From Gymnorhina tibicen (taxonomy: Eukaryota; Chordata; Aves; Passeriformes; Artamidae), in the NCBI GenBank assembly GCA_013399875.1, contig VXAZ01002369.1:207459-271458 (forward strand): DNA of 64,000 nt, read 5' to 3'. Both the position numbers and the translations under genes were made by a program. The notes under the pieces were generated by a model. It did not search any database. It saw only the letters and a program-made list of their open reading frames with translations, and was not told the origin of the DNA. Below are positions 22,101-34,144 of this stretch, in pieces (positions within the stretch are counted from its first letter, which is position 1; every line of letters starts with the position of its first letter).

Positions 22101-25100
22101 TCTGCTGTATCTTGTGTGAAAGTTTTTCTCTAACCTCATAGTTTAATTTATGTTTCCACTATTTGGAGGAATCTCTGCACTTATATATCTTGTGACCAAT
22201 GAGCAAAGACATTGATTTTCAGGATTCCTTTCTTGAATTTCTGCAACCCAATAATATTCAGTTACCATGTAATGAAGACACCACAGATTTGCCTGAACAA
22301 TATTCTAGTGATGTAACTCTAAAAGGGTCTCCTATATCTTTTTTTGAGAAATGCAACTGGTTATGTAGTGCTAGGATTTGAGTCTTGTGCAGGTAATGCT
22401 TGTATCCAGTTGAATAATTGGGGATTTCTAGAACTAGGATCTTCTCAAAATAGGAACTCTGGGTGTTATATGTAGCAAGTGATTCAGCTCATCACTTAGG
22501 TCATGAGTTTAGGTCATCACTTAGCTCCAAATTTAACTACTTTTGAGGATAGCAACAAACACAGTATGAAATAAACCCCCACTCAGTAATGTAATTTGTT
22601 TTCTGGAGCCCGTAATTTGGGCTACATTGCAGGCAGATACCTTACATCCTGAAAGTTCTGTAGTCACAGAGCTGAGCCTCTTTTTTTTTTTTTTAAATTC
22701 AGACCAATTGTATTTGATGGATTTGGTGATTTGAGAAGACATCTCTTCTTTAGATAAGATGATTAGATTGTTTGGTACGTTTTTGGAATAAAATTGTCTG
22801 ACATCTGCTATATATGGTTTTCTGATTTCAGATTGCGAGGAGAAAGTTTAGGGAATTTCTTGAAAATTATTGCACCAAGAAACCTATCATTTGCACAATG
22901 GGCTGTCTGGGAAGGACTTTGGAGATCTTACTGTTTTGTAGGCTTGCTTTTCCTGATTTGTCTAAGATTTAGATTTCTCTTGAGGCCTCCGGCTAATGGG
23001 ATTTTGTTGAAGACATCAGCCAAGACCTGGTTTTCCTGTATGATGCCTGAGTTAAGTTCAAAGTGTATTTATGTCAACTTGTGTTGCTGTACATGGAGTC
23101 ACTGCTAGCAAGAAAAAAACTTGGTTGTTTGCTCTGCGAAACAGCTTAATTAACCTGGTTGGGATTGTCCATTCCAGTGTACAGTGATTTGAAGGGCAGT
23201 TTACTAAGAGTATTTTGAATAAATAAAGGTAATTTAATCTTTCTCCTGAAAAGATCATTGAGCTGTCATTCAAAAAACCACTCCCTTTGCTTCCATTTCA
23301 GTAAAGGAGATGTATTGAAGTTTTCTGCTAATACAAAAACCTTGATTCAATTTTCCTGCCAGTCTGATAAAACTTGGAAAGGTTTTCAGAGTTTGGGGTT
23401 TTTTTTGATACCTTTGAAGTGAAAGTTAAAGCCAAAGCAAAAGTTACTATCTTCTCAGGTTTTTCTGATCTCATATCATGTTACGAGCTCTTTCCTTGAA
23501 ATGGCCTATTTAGGTGCCTGCATGAGCAGAACACTAAACTTCATATTAAAATGTATTTGTAGGATTTTTACTGATGTCAATGCATGTTAAGAAGTTAATG
23601 TCTTAGAAGTTGCTCTAATTACATCAGCTGTTAAAGACCAAAGTAGCAGTCAGAGAAATTCTTTATGCCTCATTTGATACTTTTTTTAATGTCCTCAAGG
23701 AATCTTCATAGAGCTATTCAGAACAGGGAGGCTGATGAGAATTAAAAACTTTGGCTTTTGCGAGTCTTTCACATTCTAACAAGAGTGGGCACAAAATAGG
23801 AAAGAGATGGAGGGTTTGGATTTCATTTTCCTTGAGATCCTCTTGAACTGAAAAATGTCCTCTTGCAAGGCATTTGAACAAAACATATTGCCTTGCTCTT
23901 CCTATCCATGTCAAAGGAGTAGCCATGGTAAAAGGAAATGTGGTCCAGGTAACCCTGAGCTGAACATCAGGATACATTATGTGCTCCATGACTTAAGTAA
24001 GTTAACTTGCCCACACATCTGTGCTGTTTCTTACTCCCTGTCTGGCTTTGTATGATTAGCATAACTCATACACAGAAGACTAGGGATTATCAGTAAAGTC
24101 ATTAGTGTTCCCTGAGTGTGTGGATACACGAGTGTGTTCGTTGCAATGATTTTTACATGTGTGAGTCTCCTTGTGTTTAGTTATTAAATTATTTTCCTGT
24201 GTTTTCATAGTGAGTAAGATAATAAGACTCCTCTCTCAGATCTAGCTGCTCAGTGGGTCTCTAGCATAATAATAAGCAATAAAAATAGGGCTGAAGGGTG
24301 TTAGCTATTGTTTAGTGATGTTCTGCATAATGATTTTTTGGGGTTTTGTTTTTTAGCATTGATAAGTATTTTCCTAACTTTAGCATATGAATCAGAAAAT
24401 ATTATATCTCTGCCATGTACAGTGAGTGGTGAGACAGACTCTTTGGTGTGAAATATCATGCACTTGTAAATACACTCATAAGATGGCAGATTAGCAAGTC
24501 AAATGTGGTGAGTCATCAAACTGATCAAGCAAATTTGAATATGAGCCCTTTACTGATAAGAGACCATTTATTCGAAACAGCCAAAGGGTATAGTATTTCA
24601 AACCAAATTTTGTGTATAAATACTTGGAAAGGGGATGGTTTTTCTGTAAAATTCTAGCCAACAGCTGTGTTCACACTTAGCCAAGTGTCTTTTGTTACAG
24701 ATTTTCTTGCATATATTCACTTAATGTATTATGGTATTTGTTGTGACAGAGTTTCTGAGGTTGTAACTCAAAATCTCTACCCCAAGCAACATGATTCATG
24801 TTCACTCAGAGCTTCTGCTTTTGTATTTGTGTTATTGTGTCTGCACCCTAAGCAGGTAAAATACCTGTTCTTGAACAGGTGCAATATTATTTTTCATTTC
24901 CTTCACTTTCTAGGCAGTGGGCACTCTCTTTTTCTATTTTTCTGTCTCATTAACAAAATTAATTGAAGAACTTTTGCTTCTATGAGGGCCTAGTTTATTT
25001 GCTATTATGTAATTCAGCTGCTCTTAGCAAATAGTCTTTTGTGCTAGCTGCCACAGAATTTTGATATCTGTTTTGCTACACAAAGCATCAGCAAGGATTA

Positions 25101-28100
25101 AAATATCATTTCTTTTTCTTTCATTCTCTCTCTGTCTGTCTTCTTTTTAGGGAGACAGATTTGGCCTAAAGATGTATTATTTCTTTTGGTTTTAAAGTGA
25201 ATTCAGTCTTAACAGATGAAAGCCTCCTTCAGGATTTTTTTTTCCCAAATTCGGAGGATCGCAGAAAAGTAGGAAAAATATTTCAGAGCCCAACACAAAA
25301 GTATGCTTGAACACGAGAAGATTGAAGACTCTCAGAAATGTGTTTGCTCTACAATTGCTCTAGAACTGATATAACTGCAGTAACAAGACCAACAATGGGA
25401 AAACTAGTTTAAGTTTGACATAAAATCTTTTTTTTCTTACCTACCGTTTGAGTGATTAGATGCCTCTGTTTTTGTTTAGTGATGTTTGTGATGTTACTAG
25501 TGTGGAAAAAAATCTCATGTAGACAAAGAAGCAGGTGTTTTATTAAAATACATTAATTGTATGGGAAAATTATAAGAGTATCCTAATCTTGCTACTCAGA
25601 CTTTCAGTTAGCAGAATTATCTTTTCATTAAACATACACTCAATCAAAATGAGGTACCAGAGTGGTCTCAAATTACCAGCCAAATTACCATCAAAAGAAT
25701 GGTTTTACAGGAATGATTTAAGACAAATGCTTAAGACTAATATTTACTTTAAGGCAATGCTTTCCAAGTGCATTAATAATAGATACCGTCAAACTTTACC
25801 TTTCCTTCTACACATTTTTTGGCAGTATGCAATAAATTATTTCAATGTTTACATTCAGTTTTATTGCTGATTAGATGTTGTACCAATAACTGGTCATACT
25901 GCTGTCTTCAAGGTCTTGACTTCAGTGGGATTATTTAGTAAGTAAGGTATTGCATATGTTATTGCATATAGATGCTAATGGAATGCTAGCTAATGGAATG
26001 GTGACAGTAAAACTCTGGTGGACCATCAAAGGTCCTCTGAGAAAGTGGGCAAATATTCTATCTCTTTATCCAGACTAGAGACAAAGTTGTGGCTACAGTG
26101 GTAGCAGTAAATGTAACAATTTAATGCAAATCCAGGTACATATTCTGTGGACATCTAGCTAGCGTGTGTTGTTACTTTCTGTGAAATTCTGAAATTATTT
26201 ATTAAAATACTGCGTGGGGCTGAGATTTTAGTTATGATGCAAACAAATCTTTGATACATCAAACAGCAACTTGACAGTCAAGTGGGGGTTTGGAGTTTGT
26301 TTAAGGATGTTTATTAAAAGTTATTTTAATACCATGTCTGGGAATAGAAGATATTAGCAGGCATGTTTTGGGTTTTTTTTAAACAGAAGATCATATTTAT
26401 ATGTTTGTTTCAGGTATAATTAAATGAAGTTTTAGTGCTTCTGAAAGACAACCTCATTTAAGGTAGGTGTGATTTATGATTTTAATATAAATTATGTATT
26501 TGATCACTGTTATGATCAATTCCAGTTGGTTGTTTCCCAGTGGAAGGGTTCTGCAATTGCCTTCATGAGACATGTTACCTTTACAGCTTAATTTTATCTC
26601 AGCCTATGACACTCAGTCTGCTTGAGGATATTGTTAGAGAGTGTTTGCACACAAAAGCTTTACATGCTTGCTACTTAAGCTTAAACTGGTGTTAGTTGGT
26701 TAGCCAAATTCTGTTTTTGTGTTTTTAAGGAGGTGTTTTTCCATAGAAAAATGTGCTTATGTATTTGATAATGTATATTGTAGTAGTGTAGTAGTGTAGA
26801 GTCTTGTCCCTTTGAACTCCTCTAGATCTTCTGTGTAAACATAGACAGCCGTTTCTTGCATTTGGAGGCCTCATTTCCTTCAAAAAGGAAACGAACAGAA
26901 GCAGAATATGTCATACCATCTCTCTTCTAAAGGTCTTCCTTTTTCTTCTGTTTGTTCAGTAATGCATCAAACACATTCTTGACCATTATTTTTTCTGATC
27001 TCTTTGGCACCACCCTTATTCACAAATTCTGTTAATTGTTTCTTCATTTCTGCTTTTCTTTCATATCTGAAAAAAACTCTCAAAATTGCTCTTAGCTGTA
27101 TCTGCCTCCTGAACAATTTTTTTGTTTTATCTTTAATTTAGCTAGGTAAGTATTTATAATGATAGCATTGATTCTTTTCCTGTGCTTCTCCACAGACCCT
27201 GTTTGACTCAAATGCAGTATTTTATTTTTGCTTTCAGAATGGTTCTTAGCATAACACCATCCAGTCTCCCATTTATCACTTCCTAGCCTTACATCTTTAG
27301 TCCTGTTGCAGTCAGTAATGGCAGCCTCCTCATGCTTGAGCACTGAAGAAAGCACGTTTTCTTTCTCTTTGTAAAAATTCACTACTATACGAATCTCTAC
27401 CCCTCACATAATCATTAGCAAAACTATTTCCGGGTCTTACTTTGTAACTACTCCTTGAAACTGTAGTTTTCCCTACTTCCACAAAAATAGAACAAATTCT
27501 TTCCATACTTGGGCTATCACGGCTGCAATCCATCAGGACATCGTGTTGGTTCTTTCACTTCCCTGGTGTCTGTACCCATTTGTTATTGCTTATCTCAGCT
27601 AGTGAAATCTGCAGGCTGGGAAAGTGTTTGTCTAGAGTTTAGAGAAGGATCTAGCATTGAAACGTGTAGACCTGTATTTCTGACATTGAGGTATTGCTAT
27701 CCTGGTGATGTAATGTCAATTTTTTCCCCACTTTTCTAGTACTGAGCAGGGAAAGAAACTTTTATTTAGTAGAATTCATTGTATTTTGGACATGCAGAGT
27801 AAATCAGCCTTTATGTGACTTACAAATGCACAGTTGTAAACTAGTGAATTTGGACAGATTTCCTTTAGAGGAAACATGAGAAGGAGTCAGGGAATGCTGA
27901 TATTTTCTCTGCAATCATTGATGCCAAACACAGTTAAAATTTTTTGCTTTTTTTTAGTAATGATAGAGATTATGTTGATGGTTCTGGATCAAGACTGTGA
28001 CCAGGTAATTTTGTACTTGCAAGAAATTCAAACTTAAATTAAACCTAACGAATTCCAAGTTTTTGAACATTATTACGTTATTCTCCTGTTGCATATAGAG

Positions 28101-30878
28101 TGTTTCCTCTTATTTCTTCATCTTTAATGCCTATTGATCTGCTTTTGAGAGTACTTTCACTCACTCACAGGTTCCGCACTAAGAAAATAGACTGTTTGTT
28201 TGTGATGAGGTGGCAGTCTCAATAGTTCTAGGTCTTTGCATGGTTTTATCTAATAATTCTACTTTAAATGTTAGAAAAAGAGGTAATTACATTTCACATA
28301 CAAATATGTTATCTGAAATACCATTAAGGTACTTTTTAAAAAAATGAATTCCAATAGTAAACCAGCAAGATCTCATGTTAATGGTCATTATCCTGGCTAA
28401 ACTTCTGCTGAATGCAATTGAAATTTCTCCTGTTAAATGAATATTTCATGGAGCCCTTGTAAATTATAATATATTTATACATCATGATTGATGAAACAAG
28501 TTTTCCTTTTGAAGTACTTTTATTTTTTACTGAGAAGCTTCATGTACTGTAAGCTGCTAAGCTGTGGTTTCAGAATGCATATTGTCTGAATTAAATAATA
28601 TTTGAAATAAAACTATTTTGACCAGTTGAGATATTGATCTTCACAAAAAAGTGCTTATTTTTTGTACTAAGTTCTTTTTTACAGCTTTTAATACAAAAAT
28701 TGTATTAAGAATTTTAATCATGCAGTACGAATCCAAATTTGATGTCAACCTTCTGTAGTTTCAGTGCTGTTTACCGAAGAGTGCCATCATAATAACAACA
28801 CAGTTTAAATGTAATATCTGAGAGCTATAATGATCTACAGACAAATACTTTAGCCTTTGTTGATATTTTCAGTTCTGTGAGTAATTTGAGTAAATCCATT
28901 TTCTTTTGTCAGTGATGTTTTCCTTTTGGATAAAAGTCTAAAAAGCTTCGGTCAAGCCCTCGGCAGCCTATTCAAACGTGTGCCCTCATCCTCCAAATAA
29001 TGTTATACTTCTGTATTTTAAAAAAGACCCAAACAAGGAACTTGGAGTGGTCTAGAGTGTATGGACTTCATGGGAATTCCTAAAGTCTTTGAAGCACACA
29101 GACACTACAAGTAGACTTTAAATCTAGTCCTCCTAGACTTTTAAGTCATATTGTCCTGTCATACTAGAAAAGAGAAAAAGCTCAATAAGTTGAATAACAG
29201 GGAAATCCAAAGTATGTCCTACGTGGTCATTGCTGTTTGCTGTTATCCTTCTAAACATATTTGTATTCAGAAAAAAAATAATTTGAAGACCTACAAAAGA
29301 AAAGGCCCTGATTTATTTACTATTGGTTTATAATACAAGCCATTAACAGGAATAGAGGAGACAAATACCACAGAACAGGGAGTAGTGAAAAAGGTAACAT
29401 GTCAAAGAAGTTAAGGTTTTATGAGTGTCCTAACATAACTGAAGATTTTTAGGTTATAATGGCAAGACCACATGGGTTCTTTTGGGCCTTGAATATAGAA
29501 GTATTGAAACAGTTGGTAGAGAGGTGAAAATGAAGCAAAAAGAGCTGAATCAAAATTGTTCTTCTGGTGGCATATATTTTAGATTATTATAGCATGGCTT
29601 CCACTGTCACCTTGAGCAGAAGAACCAACTTACATTTTTCTTTAAGTGACTTGGAGGAAATGAAAAGTTTCTTTTCCACTTGCTGGTTATTAAGAGAAGA
29701 CCTAGGGAAAATATGTGAAACTGAATTTCACTTGACTTTCTGAAGACATCTGGCAAAAGGCAGTGCAACAAAAAACCCCAGCAACAGCAACGGTGTTGTC
29801 TCCCTGATCCTAGTAGAAATGTGTCTCCCTGTTGTAGAGGAGGACGTTTTCTGTATCGCTCTACTTCTGTGAGAGCACAGTTCGGGTCTGGATGGTCTTC
29901 AGACATTTGTGAATGTCTTTCTTCTTGTTAAAGTAGCCAGCACAGAAATTCATCAGCAAGAAAGTGGTAATAGTTCTGTTGTGGACTAGTTGATGTTGGT
30001 TTGGATTTCATCACCCTCTCAGAAGAATTTTTAATCTTGACACAAGATCACTTTGGGAGAAAAGAAAAAGAAAAGTTCATGTGGTTGTAAATTTGTACAT
30101 AAGATTTGATGATCCTCAGAGTGTTTCTGTGAGAGTAAATGTTGGAATATAAATCTAAATTAGCCTCTGAAGTGTAGTTTAGAGATAATTGTATTTAATA
30201 AAAGGTACAGGGCTGCTGGCTGAAGTTCAATACTTGGGCCAAAGCTCTTTGCTTAGCTTCCAGGTCTAATACTCAACTTGGAAATATAATTTTGTGAACT
30301 AATGTTCTTTAGTGATACACTTAAGTGTTTCATAGTGGAAGTCTGCTAATAAGCTTTTATTTAATCTCTGTGCCTGACAGTGTGTGTATGACTTTAATAC
30401 ACAAGATTAAAAATCCTAAACAACAATAGATTTCCCTCATAGAAATGGTCCACGTCAGACATGTTACTATAATGCTTAGGGTAGAATGAAAATAAATTTC
30501 ATAACATTAAAATATATTAAAAAGATATTGTGTTAGTCTATGTAAAAAAATCAGTTAAGAAAATTCTGTTTATCATATGTTTATCCTTTTGAATAAATGT
30601 GACAAAATTTTAACAGCTCTTGAGGTACATTAATACTGCTTTTCTCACAGAGTAATTTAGTGATTCAGAGAAAGGGATTTTCTTTTGAAACTCATTATCA
30701 ATTACACTGTCTAAATTTTTAAGGTTTTAGATTATCCTTCTTTTGTTCCCAACATTATTGGGAAAACAAGTTACGCATTTAAACTGTCTTTACATCTACA
30801 GGTTTTAAACAGTGTGTGCTATTAATGTACTAAGGCAACAAAAAGCTGCCCTCCTGATTTTACTCTTATCATCTACAG
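19123..30878 (+). other. NEK10 intron, 11.8 kb, no repeat recognised
   Basis: Long AT-rich intron. I expected one or more exons here for the human segment between I-L-K-R-S-F and the V-S-Q-R-K-V exon (including the L-L-K-V-P-P-H-M-L-R-A-H-I stretch) and could not find them. No LINE or LTR was recognised. A 25-bp period repeat (TCATCACTTAG at 22489 and 22514) is present. An open stretch at 22199-22381 looks protein-like but matches nothing I know. Confidence 0.5.
22489..22524 (+). repeat. Short direct repeat, period 25 bp
   Basis: TCATCACTTAG occurs at 22489-22499 and 22514-22524, with GGTCAT-like sequence repeated between. A local duplication. Confidence 0.7.
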
Positions 30879-30979
30879 CGTCGTCAGGAATTGCTGTATC
30901 ACAAAGGAAGGTGCGTCAGATCAGTGACCCTGTTCAGCAGATTCTTATTCAGCTGCACAAAATTATCTTCATCACTCAA
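30879..30979 (+). CDS. NEK10: NEK10 tail exon (VSQRKVRQISDP)
   Basis: A 101-bp exon between CTTATCATCTACAG (ends 30878) and a GTATGC donor at 30980. It reads S-S-G-I-A-V-S-Q-R-K-V-R-Q-I-S-D-P, then V-Q-Q-I-L-I-Q-L-H-K-I-I-F-I-T-Q. It is nearly identical to human NEK10 in the same place. It starts with two bases of a split codon and ends on a whole codon. The strong match in a region far from the kinase domain shows that this tail module has been under constraint until recently. Confidence 0.95.
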
Positions 30980-33900
30980 GTATGCATTACTGTTGCTTCT
31001 GACATTCTGTACTTTTTAGTCATTTGCTGTTGTCAAAATGATGTTACTGCAAAGTGCTGCTAATTTAGTTACTGTTCTTTAAAAACAACAGAACTTGACA
31101 TTTTTGCAGATGGCAGGATGCTTTAAAAATATATCATTTAAATAAAGACTAACTTTGAATATTAGTATGTGGAGGATGGCAATAATTGAGTCATATAAAA
31201 AAAAAATCAGTGGCTCACCTCAGGAAAATGATTGTACAGTAAAGTATTTTTACAACATTCTGTCATACCAGCAATATGACCACTTAAGGTGACAATATCA
31301 TATACTGACGTGGAGAGTAGATAAAATGCTTTCCTCTGTAGTAATAGTTTCTAAATAACTTAGAAGTTATATTTTAATTATCAATACATATTAATATTTT
31401 CTTGGGAGTTTTAGTGCAGTAGATGAAATCCTGAATATGTTAACTATTTTGAAATGTCAGATATTTTTCAAATTCAAGACTTGTTTTAAAATTAGGTTCA
31501 ACTGTTCCATAGTGAGAGAGAGTTTTAAGTTATTTCCTGCTGATTCCAAAGCAAAAATGGAGCTCAGCTGATACAAAATCTGCCTTGAACTCTCACCTAA
31601 AAATGTGATGGGGAACTCTTTAGTCTGCAGAAAGATGGCTACCATGCAACTGTTTGAAAAATTCGCTATTATTAAATTAAAAGCTTTTTATTTTCCAGAA
31701 GGAAGTGTTTACATTTGGGATGTGATGTTTATCACCTCAGGGCTTTTGAGATTGATAATCCAAATTGGTTTGGTTTGGTTTGGTTTGGTTTAGAAGAGAA
31801 TAGCATAACTGAACTTTGGTGTGCTTTACACGTCTCTCTTTTGTTGTTTTTTTTTTGTTTTTAATTGTCAAGCTTATCAAAATGGGTAATACAAGAATTA
31901 AATTACCAGAGACAAAGGAAACAAACATTTTTAAAAGTAATTGGAAATTATATTCTTCTATCAGCAGAAATGAGTCAGTTCAATTTTTGCATTGTGTATT
32001 AGGAGTATGTCCAAGGTGCTCATTAGTGAACCTATTCTCTCTGTTGAAGAAGGTTTTCTCAAGTGGCCTACTAATTAATGTGAGCTATTTTAACGTGCAT
32101 GCTCAAGAACTGAGAACTAGCAGCAACTCAAAAACTGGCTCGGAATTGACCACTGAAGCAGTAGCAACAGCTTTTCTCTGATTTCAGAGAAACCAGAATC
32201 CATACCTGTACTTGTTTCCTGTTTCCATATGCCTCTCTTGCACTTGTTTATGTTCTTACAAATCTAAGGTTGTGTATTTTTTATAATACATAGCTGTTTT
32301 CTCAAACTGTTACATATTCCAGCTGACAGTTCTAAACTGAAGTTTGCAAGGGAGAGTTCTTGCCTGTTAGTTCTTGGCTGCCAGCAGCCCTCCATGTTTC
32401 CATGGGAACAAGAATCGGAGTGATCTGTGGAAAACAATGTAAGAGAAAGCTTTTTAAAAAGCATTATGTAAATCCTTGGCTTTTTAAAATTTTTTTTAAA
32501 CTGATCTGACAACCGATTTCATTAAAACAAAAGCTAAAATTGAACACTGGTGCCTGAGGCAACTCCAAGTTTCTCAAGCACTGGACTTTCCTTTACCACT
32601 TCTGCTTCAGAATATCCCAGTATCCCCACGGTACATTAACTGCACACAGTTGATTGAAGTGGTATGTAATCCACAGAATATGTTGTTGGCCTTTCCTAAG
32701 GCATCATTTTTTTTACTTTCTTATAGGCTAAGGAACATTCAGCTTCTGACATAAAGCAGATGTGTAAGGCCTTATCTGCATGAAAAAAGAGTAGTATCTG
32801 TCTGTAACAAAAAAATCTGTATGCCACCAGCTGTCTGGTGAAGTCTTTTGTGCTTACCATGTGACTTTGATCCCTGGTTTGTCAGAGCAAATCAGGTCTC
32901 CTGTGAGGCCAATAAAACCATTCTGGATTTATAGCTGTCTAAGAGCAGTAATTTGTTCCAGTGGGATAAACATCTTTCTAATGTGTGCTATGTCAGTTTT
33001 TGAATGTGAATCATTAGTGGTCAACCCCTCTCTAAGTAGTCAAAAAGCTTCCTGAATTCAGTGGAGTGGCACTTCATGAATTTACATCAATGAAGTGATT
33101 ATAAAGTGTATACTAAATGGTAGAAAATCATAGTTTTTCGAACTGTGTCTACAGGTATAAGCAAGTATACAGAAACAGCATAGAAGATAATTTCAAAAGG
33201 GTAGTAACATACCATAGAATGGTTGTCAGACTGGGTTGGTGTCATTGCAGTGACCAACAGCTAAAACTGTACATTTACTGTTGGAGCTTAAAAAGTATTT
33301 TAAAGGAAGAGACATCCTTTGAACTCTCTATTGAAGACTTATATCACCATAGAGTATGATTTCTGGGGGTTTTATTTGGGTTTTTGTTTGGGCTTTGGGT
33401 TTTTTTCAAATTTAAATATAGATGAAAGATGTGTTCTTTTTCAACCAAAAAGATACAGGAGGAAAAAGTATACAAAATCAGCTATGCTTTATAGACAAGT
33501 GAAAGGTAAATTACCTCCCTCAGGAAGCTTCGAGCAAAAGGGATGCTCTGAATTATATTAAAACCCATAAAGACCTTAAAAGAGCCTGTTGAAGCCATTC
33601 TATGCACATTGAATGAAGGGCTAAGCTTCTTGATATTCCATTCATTTCAGATGGAGCAACTCGTTATAGCCAACGTGAAATCTAGTCTAATGTTCTATGG
33701 GCTTCATCTGTGGAAGAATGTCCCAAATACTAGCGCTTTGATCAGGGAGGCAAATTGGTATTACCAGTGCTAGGCTTGCAATGATGTTTACCTTCAAGAT
33801 TAGAGGAACTGAGTTGTATCAGAAGCCAAGCCTAAGAGAATGGGCAAACGAAGGAGCCTTATTATAATATGCCACTAAATCAAGTCTTGCACTGTTGTTT

Positions 33901-34033
33901 ATCACCATGCTATTAGATAGCAATGTTTCTTATTGCAGTGTAGCTACTTTTTTCAATAATGGCATTTCTGAATGGGTCATTTTTATGGCAGGTGTAACTG
34001 AATGGTGAAAAAGTGTTTCTTCATTTCATGTAT
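30980..34033 (+). other. NEK10 intron
   Basis: No exon or repeat family recognised, apart from a (TTTGG)n simple repeat at 31765-31791. The intron ends in AT rather than AG next to the following exon. Confidence 0.6.
31765..31791 (+). repeat. (TTTGG)n pentanucleotide repeat
   Basis: Five consecutive TTTGG units, TTGGTTTGGTTTGG and onward. Confidence 0.9.
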
Positions 34034-34144
34034 CTCCCTCCAGCTTTGCAATGCAACTTGAAAAGGAGAATCATTGAGAGATTCAAGAAGTCCCTCTTCA
34101 ATCAGCAGAGCAATCCTTGTAATCTGAAATCAGAAATCAAAAAG
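34034..34144 (+). pseudogene. NEK10: NEK10 tail exon with lost splice acceptor
   Basis: The 111-bp coding block reads L-P-P-A-L-Q-C-N-L-K-R-R-I-I-E-R-F-K-K-S, then L-F-N-Q-Q-S-N-P-C-N-L-K-S-E-I-K-K, matching human NEK10 closely, and ends at a GTGTGC donor (34145). The preceding exon ends on a whole codon with ...F-I-T-Q, and in human the next residues are L-P-P-A-L, so the exon should start at 34034. The two bases before it are AT (34032-34033; context TTTCATGTAT), not AG. The nearest AG downstream (34042-34043, CTCCCTCCAG) would remove 10 bases, shift the frame and run into TGA within six codons. Unless an unusual site is used, this exon cannot be spliced in frame. Confidence 0.85.
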
